Made by a program: the position numbers and the translations under genes
The notes under the pieces: generated by a model
What the model saw: the letters and a program-made list of their open reading frames with translations, nothing else
What the model was told of the DNA's origin: nothing
Databases searched by the model: none
NCBI GenBank assembly: GCA_947650285.1
Contig: CANTFL010001290.1
Span: forward strand, 23,846 to 87,845
DNA from: Hyaloperonospora brassicae
Lineage: Eukaryota; Oomycota; Peronosporomycetes; Peronosporales; Peronosporaceae
DNA length: 64,000 bases
Direction: 5' to 3'
Part shown: piece by piece, positions 46,209 to 58,674 of the stretch
Layout: each line of letters begins with the position of its first letter
Position numbering within the stretch: position 1 is the stretch's first letter

Positions 46209-46736
46209 TGTAGCGGAGCTACAGAGATCCCTAAGACAGAGGAAGACTTTACGCTCATTGAGCACTTTAAGGTGCAGAGAACCCGACTCAAAAGAGTCAA
46301 CAGCTCCGAGAGCTAAGGTTTGAATATACGAACCTGAATCAGAGAGGTAGCAAGATCCGAGAGCTTACGGTCTCTGTTATAGGGGGACCAAACGATTCAA
46401 GAGAATCGCAGCACAGAGTAATTTAGAGCAGATACCTTAACACGCGTTGCTAGCTCTTCCGATCAAGACGCCTCGTAAGGCACGTGTCTTATGTTGATTA
46501 ACATGGGAACTGAATTTTATTTCTCCTTTTATCCTAAAAGAAAACCTTAGAACAAATTATATAATCTACTCACTGATGTCCTAAATAAACATATCAAAAG
46601 ATCTCGTAATCATTGGTTGACAGACATCAGTCTTCAACAATTGATACTTGTGTTCGAATATTACTTAAAACCGGATCCAATCCCTTGTGCGACCACACCT
46701 AATGTCGACTAGGAGTCGACGTGTAACCCCGTTAAA
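46209..46736 (-). repeat. 3' LTR of element B, 528 bp
   Basis: Collinear with 54482-55010 with moderate divergence. Ends TGTAGCGGAG on the left and CCCCGTTA(AA) on the right where the partner has CCCCGTTACA. A purine-rich GAAGGAGGGTT on the minus strand precedes it (46737-46750). Confidence 0.85.
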
Positions 46737-46842
46737 CCCTCCTTCACCAGGCTGACGTTTCCACAAAACGTCAATCGAATTTTTTCCTCGAAGAGGACGT
46801 TGTGTGTGCTTCAACCTTACGGTTGGCAAAACACAAAACACC

Positions 46843-48147
46843 ATGGTATCGCCGCCCCATGAGTCCTCGACTCTCTCTTCCTACCCCGGCATCGATGTGG
46901 AGCTGGATTATGGTAGCGACAACGATATCCATTGTGAAGAGAGGACAATGCCCGACTCACCAGTGCAAGAGGCAATGCCTTATACTGCACCAAACCCATT
47001 TGCCGAGCGTGGCGAAGCCAAAGCGCCATCGGCGCCGCATCAAACACACATTTGGGCGATGCCATCATCACCAATCCTCTCGATGAGCAACAACAGTTAG
47101 ATTTTCAACGAGAGGAGAGCGCTCAGCGCCGTACGCAGCTTGCTGCAACCCTTGAGGGTTGTCGTCGCTATCTATTCACCCCACGCAATGTGGAAGAGCG
47201 TATACGCCAAACTACAAGTCGTTCTTTGGCAACGTGGGCCATTGACGCTGAGCCAACATCTTCTGATGAGGTGGCGAGTAGACAGATGCTTCGCGAGAGG
47301 TACCTGCAACCTCACTTGACGACTTATAGTCAGTACAAGTTGCGACTTGACACGCAAGCACGGGGTGAACCGGTTCCGCCGATGAAGGGTATACCCATCC
47401 TTCTATTCGCAGGCGAATCGCAGGAGGAATGTTACAACGATTTTGTTCGCTGGGTGCATCGGAAACGACACCTCAGCAGCGTGTTAGCTCTCAGAGCAAT
47501 TGCCGATGTGGCAGATGTTCGTCGAGAATAAAAGCTTTAGTATGATTACGCCAAGCTTAAGGCCAGAGGTCAGTTTCGAACTAGCACACGCTATGCGCTG
47601 GCTGTGCCGATTGATGTGGGTGTTGGTCAAGCGGGACCCAACTACCCACCCACCTGCCTCCACCACTATTGGTGAGAAGCGCGCTCGGTCGAGGGATGAA
47701 CTTTGCCACGATGTTCGAAAACATTTACGGCGTATGGGCAATCCTGCCGACGGGGTATCTCCAACTCTCATGAGTTCTCCGATTTCGGGTACCCTCGCCA
47801 CTTCACCAGATACTGGTTTTGACCCTGACGACGACGTCGTTTCAGGAGTCGCTCCACATGGAACTGGCGTTTCTCTTGCTTATCCAGCAGCGTCGTAGTT
47901 GGTCGGTATACCGAAGGGGGAGCATGAGAAGGTGCTTTTCGAGTTAAGTGGTCTCCGTGAGACATTGGCTAAGACCCAGAGTGCGTCTGACGCGATGCGA
48001 GCCCGTATCCAAGCATTAGAGTTGGGGTAAGCTCGGATGGAGGCTCAGCTTGACCTTCTGATACGGATTCAGCAACCGATGACAAGGCCAATCTATGCGG
48101 CGCAAGCGCCTCCAAATTCACGTGGGACGGATCCCGATACAGCTTAA
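46843..48147 (+). pseudogene. Antisense extra gene of element B
   Basis: Starts just inside the 3' LTR at ATG 46843 (context CACCATGG) and runs against pol. Pieces: Ser/Pro/Asp-rich disordered segment to 47099; frame change to 47052-47531 with an Arg/Leu-rich middle (RQMLRERYLQPHLTTY, GIPILLF); back to the first frame at 47500-47898 (disordered); after a TAG, a coiled coil at 47899-48100 (LSGLRETLAKTQSASDAMRA, MEAQLDLLIRI). Layout resembles the family-A antisense gene: disordered start, middle with a GIP motif, coiled coil overlapping chromodomain and GPY/F on the other strand. Homology is possible but not shown. Confidence 0.58.
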
Positions 48148-49818
48148 ACAAGCCCACGTAGAACAAAGGGTGTGTGCGCAGTTTGCGCGGAAGCTTGAGC
48201 GTATACGCAAGTCCCTTCTTGGCGACGACCGTGAATGATCCAATGAAGCGCGGGCGCAACTTTGTCTTGAAGACAGCAGACACTACATTTGTAGGTAGGT
48301 TTTTAGCATTAAGTAGAACTTGGTATCCGACCTTATAACGTTCAATACAACCTCTGTATTTAGCATCAGCTTGTTCCTCCTGATTTTCTTGGCTATCAGC
48401 CAGTGCGTCACGCACATGTCGTAAGACATTCAATCGCGTTGCAAAAAACTCGCTTACCTGTTTTTGAACAGTAGTAGGGCTGATATCAGCAAGCCGATCG
48501 GTCACTCCTCCCCCATCAAGCCCTGACCACGCAGTGGTAGCGTTAACGGAACGCGAGGGTGTGTGAGACCATTCACGTAGAACGAAGTATGGTCAATAGA
48601 GGCATGAACCGTGTTGTTCAACGCAAACCCAACGACAGGGAGCATCGAACTCCAACGTTTTGTCGTTTTAGCGCAAACACTGCGCAAGATGTCACCGATG
48701 ATGCGATTCACTCGCTCGGTTTGACCATCAGTCTGCGGATGATCCGCTGTGGACATGTCCAAACGTGTGCCGAGCACCTTGAAGATGGACTTCCAAAACT
48801 TCCCAGTGAAGCGAGGATCTCTATCAGAGAAAATTGCCAACGGCAATTCGTGTTGTCGAAATACTCGATCGATAAACAGCGTAGCTGTTTTTTCACCATC
48901 AATGGTATCTGGCACCGATGCCAAATGAGCCATATTGCTCAAACAGTCAACAAAGGCTACAATACCCGTATTGCCATGCGCATCTTTTAGGAAACCAAAC
49001 AAGAAGTCCATGCTGATAGACTCCCAACACTTCTTGGGTATAGGCAAACTAGCCAGTGGCGCGGCCGCGTGAGGTGAGGGTTTCACCTGTTGACACGCTT
49101 CACACGTACGCACATAGGTGCATACCCATTTGTAAAGTTTGGGCCACCAACAACATTGATTCACAGAGCTATAGTTCTTTTCACGACCGAGATGACCACT
49201 AAACGAAGTATCATGTGCCTCATAGAGGATCCGATATTTCAACCCCTCATCATGAGGAACAACGTTTCGAGGGGTATCCTCCACATCCGTGCTATAGCAC
49301 AACAGACATTGATCGATGGAATATCGATGTAGCCTCGCACGCAAACGTGCCGACAATTCTATGTCTAGGTCCTTAAACTCCTCGCTCCCTAGAGCACGTA
49401 GCAGAGCTACACAGTGTTCATCCTTGGCATATGCCGTACGGATTAGGTCAGAGACCGACGACGACAGAGTCGTAACATGAGCAAGCTCATAGTCAGACCT
49501 GCGTGACAACGCATCAGCTAAAGTATTCTGCTTTCTCGGCCTATACTTTACCTCAAAGTTGTACTCGTCAAAGAAGGAAAGCCAACGAGCAATTATCTGA
49601 GAGAGATGAGGCGACTGAGTTGCATTGCGTAGTGAAAAATGATATGTATACATCATAAACGTCATGAAGCTACGAAGATGAACTCTGAATTTGACACGAG
49701 CATACTTCATTGCAAGTATCTCTTTGTCATGAACAAGATAGTTTTTTTCTGCAGCCTTCATCGCCCGAGACTCAAACTCATTGACGCATTCCTGTCCATC
49801 AAAATCTGTCTGTAACAA
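47768..49818 (-). pseudogene. RNase H, integrase, GPY/F and chromodomain, element B
   Basis: From 49818 an open frame of 438 codons: RNase H remainder with NEFESRAMKAAEKNYLVHDK and NTLADALSRRSDYE; integrase HHCC (HDTSFSGHLG, CEACQQVK); DDE core with Asp in SMDFLFGF, Asp in SDRDPRFTG, Glu in DGQTERVNR, all retained. A frame change near 48505 leads to GPY/F (RPRFIGSFTVV, LPRKLRTHPLFYVG); the chromodomain lies at 47768-47870 (FHVERLLKRRR, YLVKWRGYP). The best preserved integrase in the window, yet split over at least three frames. Confidence 0.9.
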
Positions 49819-49868
49819 GGCGATACCTATGAAAAAGTCAGATACGTCACATACGACACGGGAAGTAC

Positions 49869-51062
49869 CCCGATTCCGTGTTCTGTATGTTCTTGCTCAC
49901 CTTGTGTACCCTTCGGTGGGGAGGTTTGCGCTCTTCTTGGTGGACTTGAGCTGAAGCTGAACTTGACCGTCTCAGGCATAGGGGTTGATCGGGTGGAAAC
50001 GCTTCACCCGGTCAAACGTAGGTGCGGATCGCGTGGAAATTCTTCACTCGATCGCTTGTAACTTGGGCGCTCCCCCAGAGTGGCCTTTGCCAGGGGTGAT
50101 GCTTGATGCGCGAGCCTTCTGACCACTTGAGCCGTCTCGCGATCTTGAATCTGAACCGTAGGGTTCACTGCGTCCTATCGCAGTTGAGGGGGGGGTGAGA
50201 ATTGACTTCCGCCTGGCCAAACAATCCAAGGGCGAAGTTCGCTTCGACGGGGATGACTCTCTATTCAACTGGAGGCCAAAGATCCTGCCCGGGAGAAGTC
50301 GACGCGTGTCTTTCCTTGCACATTCAATTCTGTTTAATGTCAACCAACCAAGTCCAAAACCTATAACTATGCCTATCTGTTCGCTATGTCTGCTGTTGCG
50401 TGTCGCCTGTCTATGTCATTCACCTCTTGCATCATGTGGTCCACAGCAGATAATCCATAGTGGATCGCAGAGTACCTAATCGCAGAACGTCGGATCGCAG
50501 AGTACCGGATCACGGTATGTGATCCACACCAATTACGTGACCCACCCCAATTACGTGATCCACACCAATTAGGTGATCCATGACAATTAAATGTCCACAC
50601 CAATGACGTTTCCGGTGGATCGCGGGATAGTGGATCGCGGGGTAATGGATCGGGAGTCAGAGGGTCGCGGGATGGCGGATCGCGGTATGTGATCCACGCC
50701 GGGTACATGATCCACTCTCCCAGCTTGCTTCCATGTACATCTACATCCCATTGTCTTTATCTATCCAGTACTCCACTTGACTTTTACTCCTTGAATGGCC
50801 CAGTTCTTGTACCTTGGTGATCCAAAACTTCGATCGCAGATCGCGGTTGGTCAATCGTCGATCCTTGACTATACTCCTTGACCGTTAGGTGGGTCACTCT
50901 GCATAATTTCCACAGTCATTTCCTGCCACTCAGTCGTGTGACACCATCATCCGTGCAAACGGGCCCATCTCCGTACACGCTCCACCAATCCAATTGTTTT
51001 TCGCACTTAAGGCGGATCGCGCGATCCACACTTCCGTCGTTCTTCCTTCGAGCTTCTCCACA
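49869..51062 (-). repeat. Truncated family-D LTR inserted in element B
   Basis: Reverse-oriented copy of the D LTR; its start (TGTGGAGAAG) is at 51062 and homology ends near 49869, lacking the last 85 bp or so. It separates the RT thumb (about 51063) from RNase H (about 49860) of B, so it arrived after B. Confidence 0.88.
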
Positions 51063-51980
51063 GCACCATTCGACATTCTTATTAAGGAGATTGGACAATG
51101 GCCGAGCCATATCTGCGGAATTTGCACTGTACTTGTGCAAGTAAGTGGCAAGGCCAAGGCACTTACGTAAGTTCTTTTGGTACCTTGGAACCGGCCAATT
51201 AACTATGGCTTTTACCTTAGCGGGATTCGCTCTAGGGCCTCGATTACCAATAAAGCACCCTGAATAGGGAAGTTCTTTTGCACCAACACTGCACTGAGAC
51301 GAGTTGGCGTACAACTTATAGGTGTGCATGCACTCGAGCACCGCTAGTAATGGTCAATGTGATTGTCTACATCTGTCCGACCTTTCACACCACTATGTAC
51401 AAAGATGTCATCAAAGTACGTCTGTGCATATCCCCGGTGAGGTCTGAACAATTGTGTCACAAGACTATTGAATGTATCCGGGGAATTTGATAACCCTTGC
51501 GGCATAACGAGTCACTCCCAGAGCATACCGATCGCAGTGCTGACCGCTGTCAGCAGAATGTCGCTCTCTCGCATGAGCAGCTGGTAATAACCATTGACTA
51601 AGTCGAGCGCACTGTACATTGTACATCCCACCATATTGTTCTGAAGAACATCCTATTTCGGAATTGGTGTCTGAGCCGGGATGGTGGCTGCATTAAGCTT
51701 ATTGTAAGCATGAACAATGCGCCACTTCCCATTGGGCTTTTTGACACAGAAGGTTGGTTTGGAATGGGGAGATTTGCTCTCACGAACCATTTCTGCCGCG
51801 TGCTTTGCACGAAAGAAGTCGTCTATGACGTCACACTGCTCCTTTGGTAAAGGCCACTGCCGTGTTACGCAGTATTTAGTTCCAGGAACCAAGTCAATTT
51901 CATGACGTACACCTCTATCGGGAGGTAAGACGGACGGTGGGTTGTGACACACCACTTCCTAAAACTCCTTTACCAAAGGA
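51063..51980 (-). pseudogene. Reverse transcriptase, element B
   Basis: Fingers and palm: HEIDLVPGTKYCVTRQWPLP, KWRIVHAYNKLNAATIPAQT, YSALDLVNGYYQLLMRE, VMPQGLSNSPDTFNSL and TYFDDIFVHS (YFDD intact near 51410). Stops near 51653 and 51525 and a shift near 51340 break it. Thumb NLRKCLGLATYLHKYS ends at the inserted LTR. Confidence 0.86.
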
Positions 51981-52831
51981 TAGAACGGATCAAGAGGATC
52001 CTTCAGGATCGAAGATCCACTACGGACATACAATGCCGCCTTTGTGTCCTCAAGGACAGACTCATCCAATAACGAGGATGAATTCAACTCAATATCCGGC
52101 CGAATGACCACTAACTCGGATAATTCTCCTGCCTGTGAGGCTTGGCTGAATTCACCGTCAGACAATTCGTCTAGGTCAAAGAGATTATCCAAGGATGAAA
52201 GAGTCTCAAGACTAATGTTGCCACCAATCTGGCCAGACAACCCATTGACAAGTGTATATTGTGTATTATTACTATTATATATTCGTGACTTCTTAGACGT
52301 TGGGAGCTTAACAGTTGCCACCCGACGCTGGGAATGTTTCCCTCAAAGAAACTTTACGCCTCCTGGAGGCCGGGACAGTAGGGTCCATGTGGTTGCTACT
52401 TATCTTAGCACGCTCTATACGAGATCTCATGTCTTGAAAGACATCTGGTGAAGTGTTACGCAACTCGAACACTTCACCCAGTGTATTTACACGTACCAAT
52501 TCACGTACAGCATCAGGGTCTATCCCTGAACACTCTGGCTTCTCGCCAACAATTTCATTACCTACATTCAGTGAGGTGCCACCTCAGCCGCCTTCACTCG
52601 GTGGAATTTCACGTGCCACCCCACTCACGTCAGAGGAATTACGTTCTTAATGTCTCAGCCCTAGGCCAACCATGCCTGCAGCATGCAGTGACTCAGTATC
52701 ACAACGAGTGTCACTCAACGGAGTATAACTCTCTTCACATACGGTGAAAGAGCTCCGCTTAATATTGATGTCATTGACATTGGAGTTAATTAACTCTAAC
52801 ATGCCAATGTCCAGCACATTGGCATCTTCCG

Positions 52832-53240
52832 TCAATGGCTCGCGCCAATAGCGCTTTTTTGCCTAGAAAAGGTGGTTTCATGACTCTCCAAAGCTTCGCT
52901 AGAAACATTGCGCGTGACGCCTAAGGTCTTCGACCTCCAATCAATCCATGGCTCATGGCGTTCAAGCCAAGCCATATTCAGGATGAGATCATATCTCGAA
53001 TCCAAGTCGAGGACAAGACAGCGTTCTGTGCTATCAAAGTCCAAAAACTTCACACCTAAGTTCAACGAAAATTTAGGCACCGTGACGCGACTACCAGTCG
53101 CTAAACGAACGGTGATCGAATCAACTTCATGCACTTTGAGCACTTCAGCATATCGCTGACGTCCCTTAAGGAAATGACGTCGAGCATAATTTCATGATGC
53201 TCCGGAGTTGATTAGGATCGATCAATGATTCTCAAAGCCT
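52832..53240 (-). pseudogene. Aspartic protease, element B
   Basis: The active-site loop reads LINSGAS followed by a TGA: the catalytic Asp is Asn and the frame stops two bases later. The C-terminal part is well kept: CLVLDLDSRYDLILNMAWLE and RHEPWIDWRSKTLG. Upstream and downstream regions are Ser/Thr-rich linkers. Confidence 0.8.
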
Positions 53241-53428
53241 TTTTATTTTCGCCTCGGCGACTAACGAGCCTGGCTTGTATCCACGCTCTGTGTTGGCGGG
53301 CACAGAGCTCAGTGGGGCTAAAACCTGTTTCACTCTACCTCGCAGAGAAGCAACAGAACTCAGTTCTACCCCAGTAGGGCGCCCCGCACCTACTGGGTGT
53401 CGACGTTTCTCCGTGCCATACCATATTT

Positions 53429-54428
53429 CTAGTTGTGGATGGGGTTTCGACCCATATGAGTTGGTTTTTGCTTACGCAAAGGACAAGTGGGACGCAAGTC
53501 TTTAGTGCTTCCGCACATATAACAGCGTCTCACTTCCTGTCGTTGCTCGGCAACATGAAGCTCCGCTTCACCTTCATCTTCATCATGGCTGAGATCCATC
53601 AGTTCTGGCTTACAGTAAGCCGAGGTGCTCGCAGAGGTCGCCCTCGCAAAGCTTGGGTTGTACCCATTGCAACCAAGTCTGGCCGACTTAAATTTGTGCT
53701 CAGCATTTTGAGCGATGCTAACAGCTTCCTTAAATGTAGATGGATGGACCCGAAATACCTCGGTCCTGGCAACGCCATTACGAAGACCCTCCATGAAGAC
53801 AGTCACACAGAATGTCTCAGGATGAGGTTCAGACTGCATAGCAGCCATCAGAGTTCTCAACTCTTGGACATAGTCCGTTAGCTCATTCTTACCCTGACGG
53901 GTAGACAAGAAGTGTGAGCACACGCGATAAGCCTGGTTAGGTGCGAGAAAACTCGCAAAAGGTCTAACTTGAGCGAATCCCATGTGGGAAACGCCAAGTC
54001 GACCGACGTGCCACACGTCAGAGCCCACTCTCTAGCTCTTCCATCGAGCTTGGAAATAGCCAGCAAGACCGGATGGTACTCCAGTGAGATAAGGCCAGAG
54101 CTCATGGCCATCTCAATCTCACGGGTCCAGATGGTCAGGTTTTCCTCCTCCTTCCCGGAGTAATGTTTAACGTCCAACCGAAGGGGGCGATGCTTAGCCC
54201 CTTCTGGTGGCATCGACATGTAGCTTGTTGGCATAGCCAACGCTACTTGGTTTTGAACTGCCCTAGAAAGGCCGTTATATACTGCATGAAGGTCTCGACT
54301 CGTGCATTGAGCACACCGGGACCTTGTGCAGCTAGAAACTCCACATATTCTGGGCCTACGGCCGCGGTCAGCTTCTCAAGCGCGACCTTTTGAGCCTCAG
54401 AGCGGTGTGTGTATTGCTCCATCCTCAC
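53429..54428 (-). pseudogene. Gag, element B
   Basis: Starts at 54428 soon after the primer-binding site. Stop at 54243-54245; then a retrotransposon gag-type capsid (LDVKHYSGKEEENLTIWTRE, PTWDSLKLDLLRVF, NELTDYVQELRTLMAAM, VTVFMEGLRNGVARTEVFR). A frame change lies near 53990. One knuckle at 53483-53524 reads CYMCGSTKDLRPTC with Asp at the His position. Confidence 0.83.
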
Positions 54429-54461
54429 AGAGGATCAATCGTTACCAAATCAGGCTTAGAT

Positions 54462-54479
54462 TGACTACAAGTGCTACCA
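54462..54479 (-). other. Primer-binding site, element B
   Basis: TGGTAGCACTTGTAGTCA, two bases after the LTR end, nearly the same as in X1 (23211-23229). Confidence 0.72.
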
Positions 54480-54481
54480 AG

Positions 54482-55010
54482 TGTAGCGGAGCTACACAGC
54501 ACTTTAAGTCAGAGGAAGACTTAACGCTCAATGAGCAACTTTGGTTCTACGAACCCGACTCATAGAATCAACAGCTCCGAGAGCTAAAGGGTGGTTCAGA
54601 GAACCCGACTCAAAGAGTCAACAAGCTCAGAGAGCTTACCGCCTTTGTTCCAGGGGGACCAAACAACTTAAAGAAACAAACGCACTGAGTGCACAAGATC
54701 AGCTACCTTTACAGGCGTTTCTATCTCCTCAATGATCACAAGGCGCCTCAAAGAGGCACGTGTCTATCGGATCAAAATGGGAACTGAATTTTATTTCTTC
54801 TTTTATCCTAAAAGAAAACCTTAGAACAAATTAAATAATCTACTCACTGATGTCCTAAATAAACCTATCAAAAGATCTCGTAATTATTGGTTGACAGACA
54901 TCAGTCTTCAACAATTGATACTGTGTTTTAATTCTACTTTAAAGGTGATCCCATCCCTTGTGTGTACCACACCTATTTTCGACTACCAGTCGACAAGTAA
55001 CCCCGTTACA
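54482..55010 (-). repeat. 5' LTR of element B, 529 bp
   Basis: TGTAACGGGG at 55010 and CCGCTACA at 54482 on the minus strand, TG...CA. Partner at 46209-46736. Confidence 0.86.
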
Positions 55011-55145
55011 AATGGTCTCACAAATGCGACAACATCAACGACAAAGGGCGATCAATGACACCAAACTAAAAATAGGCTCGTGAAAGGGTTTGAAAGTCCT
55101 TATGTGTCTAAGGTAGAAGAAAAACATATACCTGGTATGTATGTG
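55011..55145 (+). repeat. Fragment of Copia F 3' region
   Basis: Matches 32311-32398 (end of RNase H and downstream) followed without a break by sequence matching 46163-46208. It thus shows the uninterrupted site into which D inserted (GAAAGTCCTTATGTGTCT). Confidence 0.75.
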
Positions 55146-56298
55146 AATGTTTTGCAAGGACAAGATTCAAGAAAGGTCGAACAAGTCAAAGTTACTTCAT
55201 CATGACATAGTTTTACCCTGTAGCAATTCACATCTGCGTGGGTTACATACACACATATCCGGATTATAGCTGCCGAGAAGGTTACACATTCACCTTACGC
55301 CCCACCACTGATATATTCGCCATACCAGTGCACGTATGCATTCATCGGATAGCCGTCTCCGGGTGAGCATGTATATTCCAATAGAAACAATTTCCAGACA
55401 CACCGTGCGTAGTTAAAAATAAACATCGGCGTGACGAAGCAATTTACTCACGACCTTGCGAGCACATACATTTTGGTCAAGAAACGTTAAACAATGTCCT
55501 CTCGTAATGAGAAGGCGCACCTATATTGCAAGAGCAATTTCTCGAGGTTTAGTGCGAATTGCTCTTAGCGCGTTGTACGGAGGATTAAAATCGCTTTGCG
55601 TCTTCCGTTCGCAGTCACTCTTCTTTTCAGGTCTCACCGGCAAACATACTTTTCAGTCATTGGACACAAGTTTTGCCTAGATCAGCCAGAGTGTTCAAAG
55701 CTCGGTTAAACGTTTCTGTACAACACTCTATAGGAGAAAATCAACGAGTTCCTGAAGAGGAAAAAATAGGAAACTACGCTGCTAATTGATCTGATCGAAT
55801 GTCGTACACTAATATTGACCACATAATCTGCTCGTTAGTTGGTATTATTTGCGAGAAAACGCAAGAAGAAAGCACGGAAGATAGCTCAATTAGCCGAAAA
55901 GTCGACGATATTTCCCCGCAATGACGAGGATGGCGGATATTTCACCAGTTTTTATTCCTGATAACAATTTTTAGCAGTGGATGTTTGGGCTCGCACATCG
56001 GAGAAACACGCTGCGGACAAATCGTGAAGACGCTTGGTTCACGAACTTACGTGCCACATATGTTCGCAAACGTATGGCGATAGTAGTGCCGAGTTGCAGC
56101 AGAATAAAACAGCAAGTGAACGCGATAGGGAAATCTTGAAGCCCCGGTACAATTCATGTCGGCATGCGAGCACAAGGTGCAGCCAGTGAGTGCATTCAAA
56201 CTTGTGACGCTCAATCATCTGTTAGCGACGATTACCAGCAAACTTGGTCCTTCTCTTGCTCCTGTACAATTACCAACAAACTTAGTCCTTCTCTTGCT
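55146..56298. other. No gene recognised; 38-bp tandem repeat at the end
   Basis: No supported ORF. At 56231-56298 a 38-bp unit (ATTACCAGCAAACTTGGTCC then TTCTCTTGCTCCTGTACA) is repeated; the second copy is split by the solo LTR at 56299 and resumes at 56695. Confidence 0.5.
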
Positions 56299-56689
56299 TG
56301 TAACGGGGCACACCCTTGCGTGAACTTAACGCAAGGGTTTCGGTCCCCGACGGACGTACACGTGGCAAGCGAGGAAGCGTAGGTGGGGTAAAAGTAGAAC
56401 TGTTATATTAATATAATTAAGTCTTTCAACTACTGTCTCTCTGTTTGACTTAACTTAATTATGCTAATATAACTGAGTGTATGGTGACGTCTCGTCACCA
56501 CTCATTGCGCGCGTCTCGCGGCGATTGGTTGGTCGATATCATCACGATATCAACCAATGAACAGATCCTTTGGTCGACCCTTCAATATCACCACTTCGGT
56601 GATATTGTTTAAAGAAATATCCATCCTTATATTCTTTATTGTCACTTTCCTTAAAGTGACAATTTCATGTAACAGGCTGCCCCGTTACA
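56299..56689 (-). repeat. Solo family-A LTR with perfect target duplication
   Basis: 391 bp between two copies of TTGCT (56294-56298 and 56690-56694). No internal sequence. Confidence 0.92.
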
Positions 56690-58210
56690 TTGCTCCTGTA
56701 CATCTCACTGGTCGAATCATTTAGCCACTGGGACGCCACTATAGTCTCGGCGCTGTCCAAACCTGCAAAAGGCGTTGGCAGGCCGCTGTGTGTGATCAAT
56801 GTAGTGTCGGCTCCACTTGACAAATCGATAGAGATCCGCCAAAATCGACTTGCAGCCACGATGCTGAACGATATTCGTAGCAAACTCGAGCATACATGGA
56901 GGCTAGTTTTGGAATGTTAGAAAAGACATGAAGTGCGTGTTAATAAATCGAAAGGTAATTCTTCGTTTCCTGTGAATGATTAAATTATTGTTTTTAGTTG
57001 TAAATGGAGCATTGTTAGCTTTACAGCAACAACAATTAAGAGAAAACTAGCTTCTGAACTGATATGTAAAGAAGGATCATACAAATAAAATTTACTTTCA
57101 AAATAGTAGATACTTTCCTTGCATGTTGGAATGCAGAATGTAAGAAATTCCTTCTATTTTATTCAGAGTGTTGAATCATCCTATCATGTAATGTACTTAT
57201 TCTTATCTTTCCGATTTTTGATTAAAAGTACATATTTCACATCTTTGCTTTTACGTCTTGCTTGATAATTTATGACGTCTAATCGGTTTGACTCCCTATT
57301 CTTGTACTGATATCGACTCAAACGGGTATAAATTTTACTTTTATTAAGCTCTTTGACATGATTTCGGTATTTTTATCGTTATTTAAATATCATATAATTT
57401 ATATCATCCATGCGACTATCTTATGCAACAATAATAACTTCCTGGATTAAAATGTTAATTACCAAAATCTAATATGATGTGACCAATCGTCTCAACATTA
57501 CAAATGTGGTAGCTGCTAGCCTGACAAGGCTATGGGTGGCTTCGCACCCTCCAGTCTTCTCAGTTCAGGCCAGATGTGTGTGTGTAGTGACCGCACCTTT
57601 GATCATGAAAGCATTACAGCGAATCGCAGTCAAGTGTCGCGGAATGTGGAACGCAGCTCAAGACGGGTCCAGGTCGTAAGAAGGTCGTGGAACTTGGCTC
57701 ACTGATCGGCTATAGTGACATATTTAAGAACTGAAGCCCGTGGATGATGCATTCAAGACCAGCGCCATGTCTTTTGTTGGCGCGTCATGAAGGGACATTG
57801 GGCGCAAAATGTACGATGCTTACGTGTTAGTTGACTTCGGTAACACGGGTGCGTGCCTGTCTGGCCGAAAAGATTTTTGGAACTATCGTGCCGCCGTTTG
57901 GATTCTAGTCGACATTTGAGCGATTGACATGACTACCGGAGTGATAGATGGTTGTGCTGAGTACTTCTCCTTGCAGCATCAATATATGCAAACGTGGTGC
58001 GCAGCAACTGCGTTGAAGCGCGGCCTTATTGCTAGAGGCGCAATATCTCGAATGTGCAAGTCCTGTTTCGTGATGCCAAGCAGTCCGAACTGGGACGTCA
58101 AGTCGTATCGAGAAGTCTCTAGTAATACTAGAATACTAGCGAACGACGGTGATTTGTGCGTTGATCTGGGCTGGATAACAATTGGTCATCAATAAACAAT
58201 CAATCGCTTC
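56690..58210. other. No gene recognised
   Basis: AT-rich over 56940-57480. ORFs of 66 to 88 codons at 57479-57679 and 57929-58195 match no family known to me and lack codon or motif support. Confidence 0.5.
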
Positions 58211-58674
58211 TGTTACGGGGAACTGCAACTAAGCACCGACAGCAGTGCATAGTAATCTCTCACTGGATGCAGTGAGAACTAGTGTCCTCATTAACGTACG
58301 TACACCGTACGCGCCCAGAGGAAGACTAGGTACCAATTGACTTAGTTTATAAGAGGGAAAAGTACAACCGTATTAATATGGTAAGTCATATAGGTCTCTT
58401 ACTTCTTGTCTTGCCGTAATGATATTGATACCAAACCATGTATGATGACGACTACCCACCACCCATTGCGCGCGTCTAACAGCGATTGGTGGGTTGACAT
58501 AATCATAATATCAATCAATCAGTAGACCTTTGGGTCATCTCAACAATATCACTATAACCAGTGATGTTGTTAATCGAATATTCAACATACTATTCTTCAT
58601 TAACACTGTGCGAAATGGTAATAAAGAATAATGTTGAACAATAGTAACTTCCATGTAAGGGCTACCCCGTTACA
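58211..58674 (-). repeat. Solo LTR related to X1 and family A, 464 bp
   Basis: TGTTACGGGG...ACCCCGTTACA between GCTTC (58206-58210) and GCTGC (58675-58679), a target duplication with one mismatch. Shares the central stem-loop block with the LTR at 23232-23671. Confidence 0.82.

Larger units (their letters stand above)
46209..55010 (-). mobile_element. Ty3/Gypsy chromodomain element B
   Basis: LTRs 54482-55010 (5') and 46209-46736 (3') bracket gag, protease, RT, RNase H, integrase and chromodomain on the minus strand, plus an antisense gene next to the 3' LTR. A truncated inverted family-D LTR is inserted between RT and RNase H. Left flank is Copia F 3' sequence; right flank is Copia F sequence starting about 130 bp further upstream, so no simple target duplication is seen. 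Confidence 0.85.
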
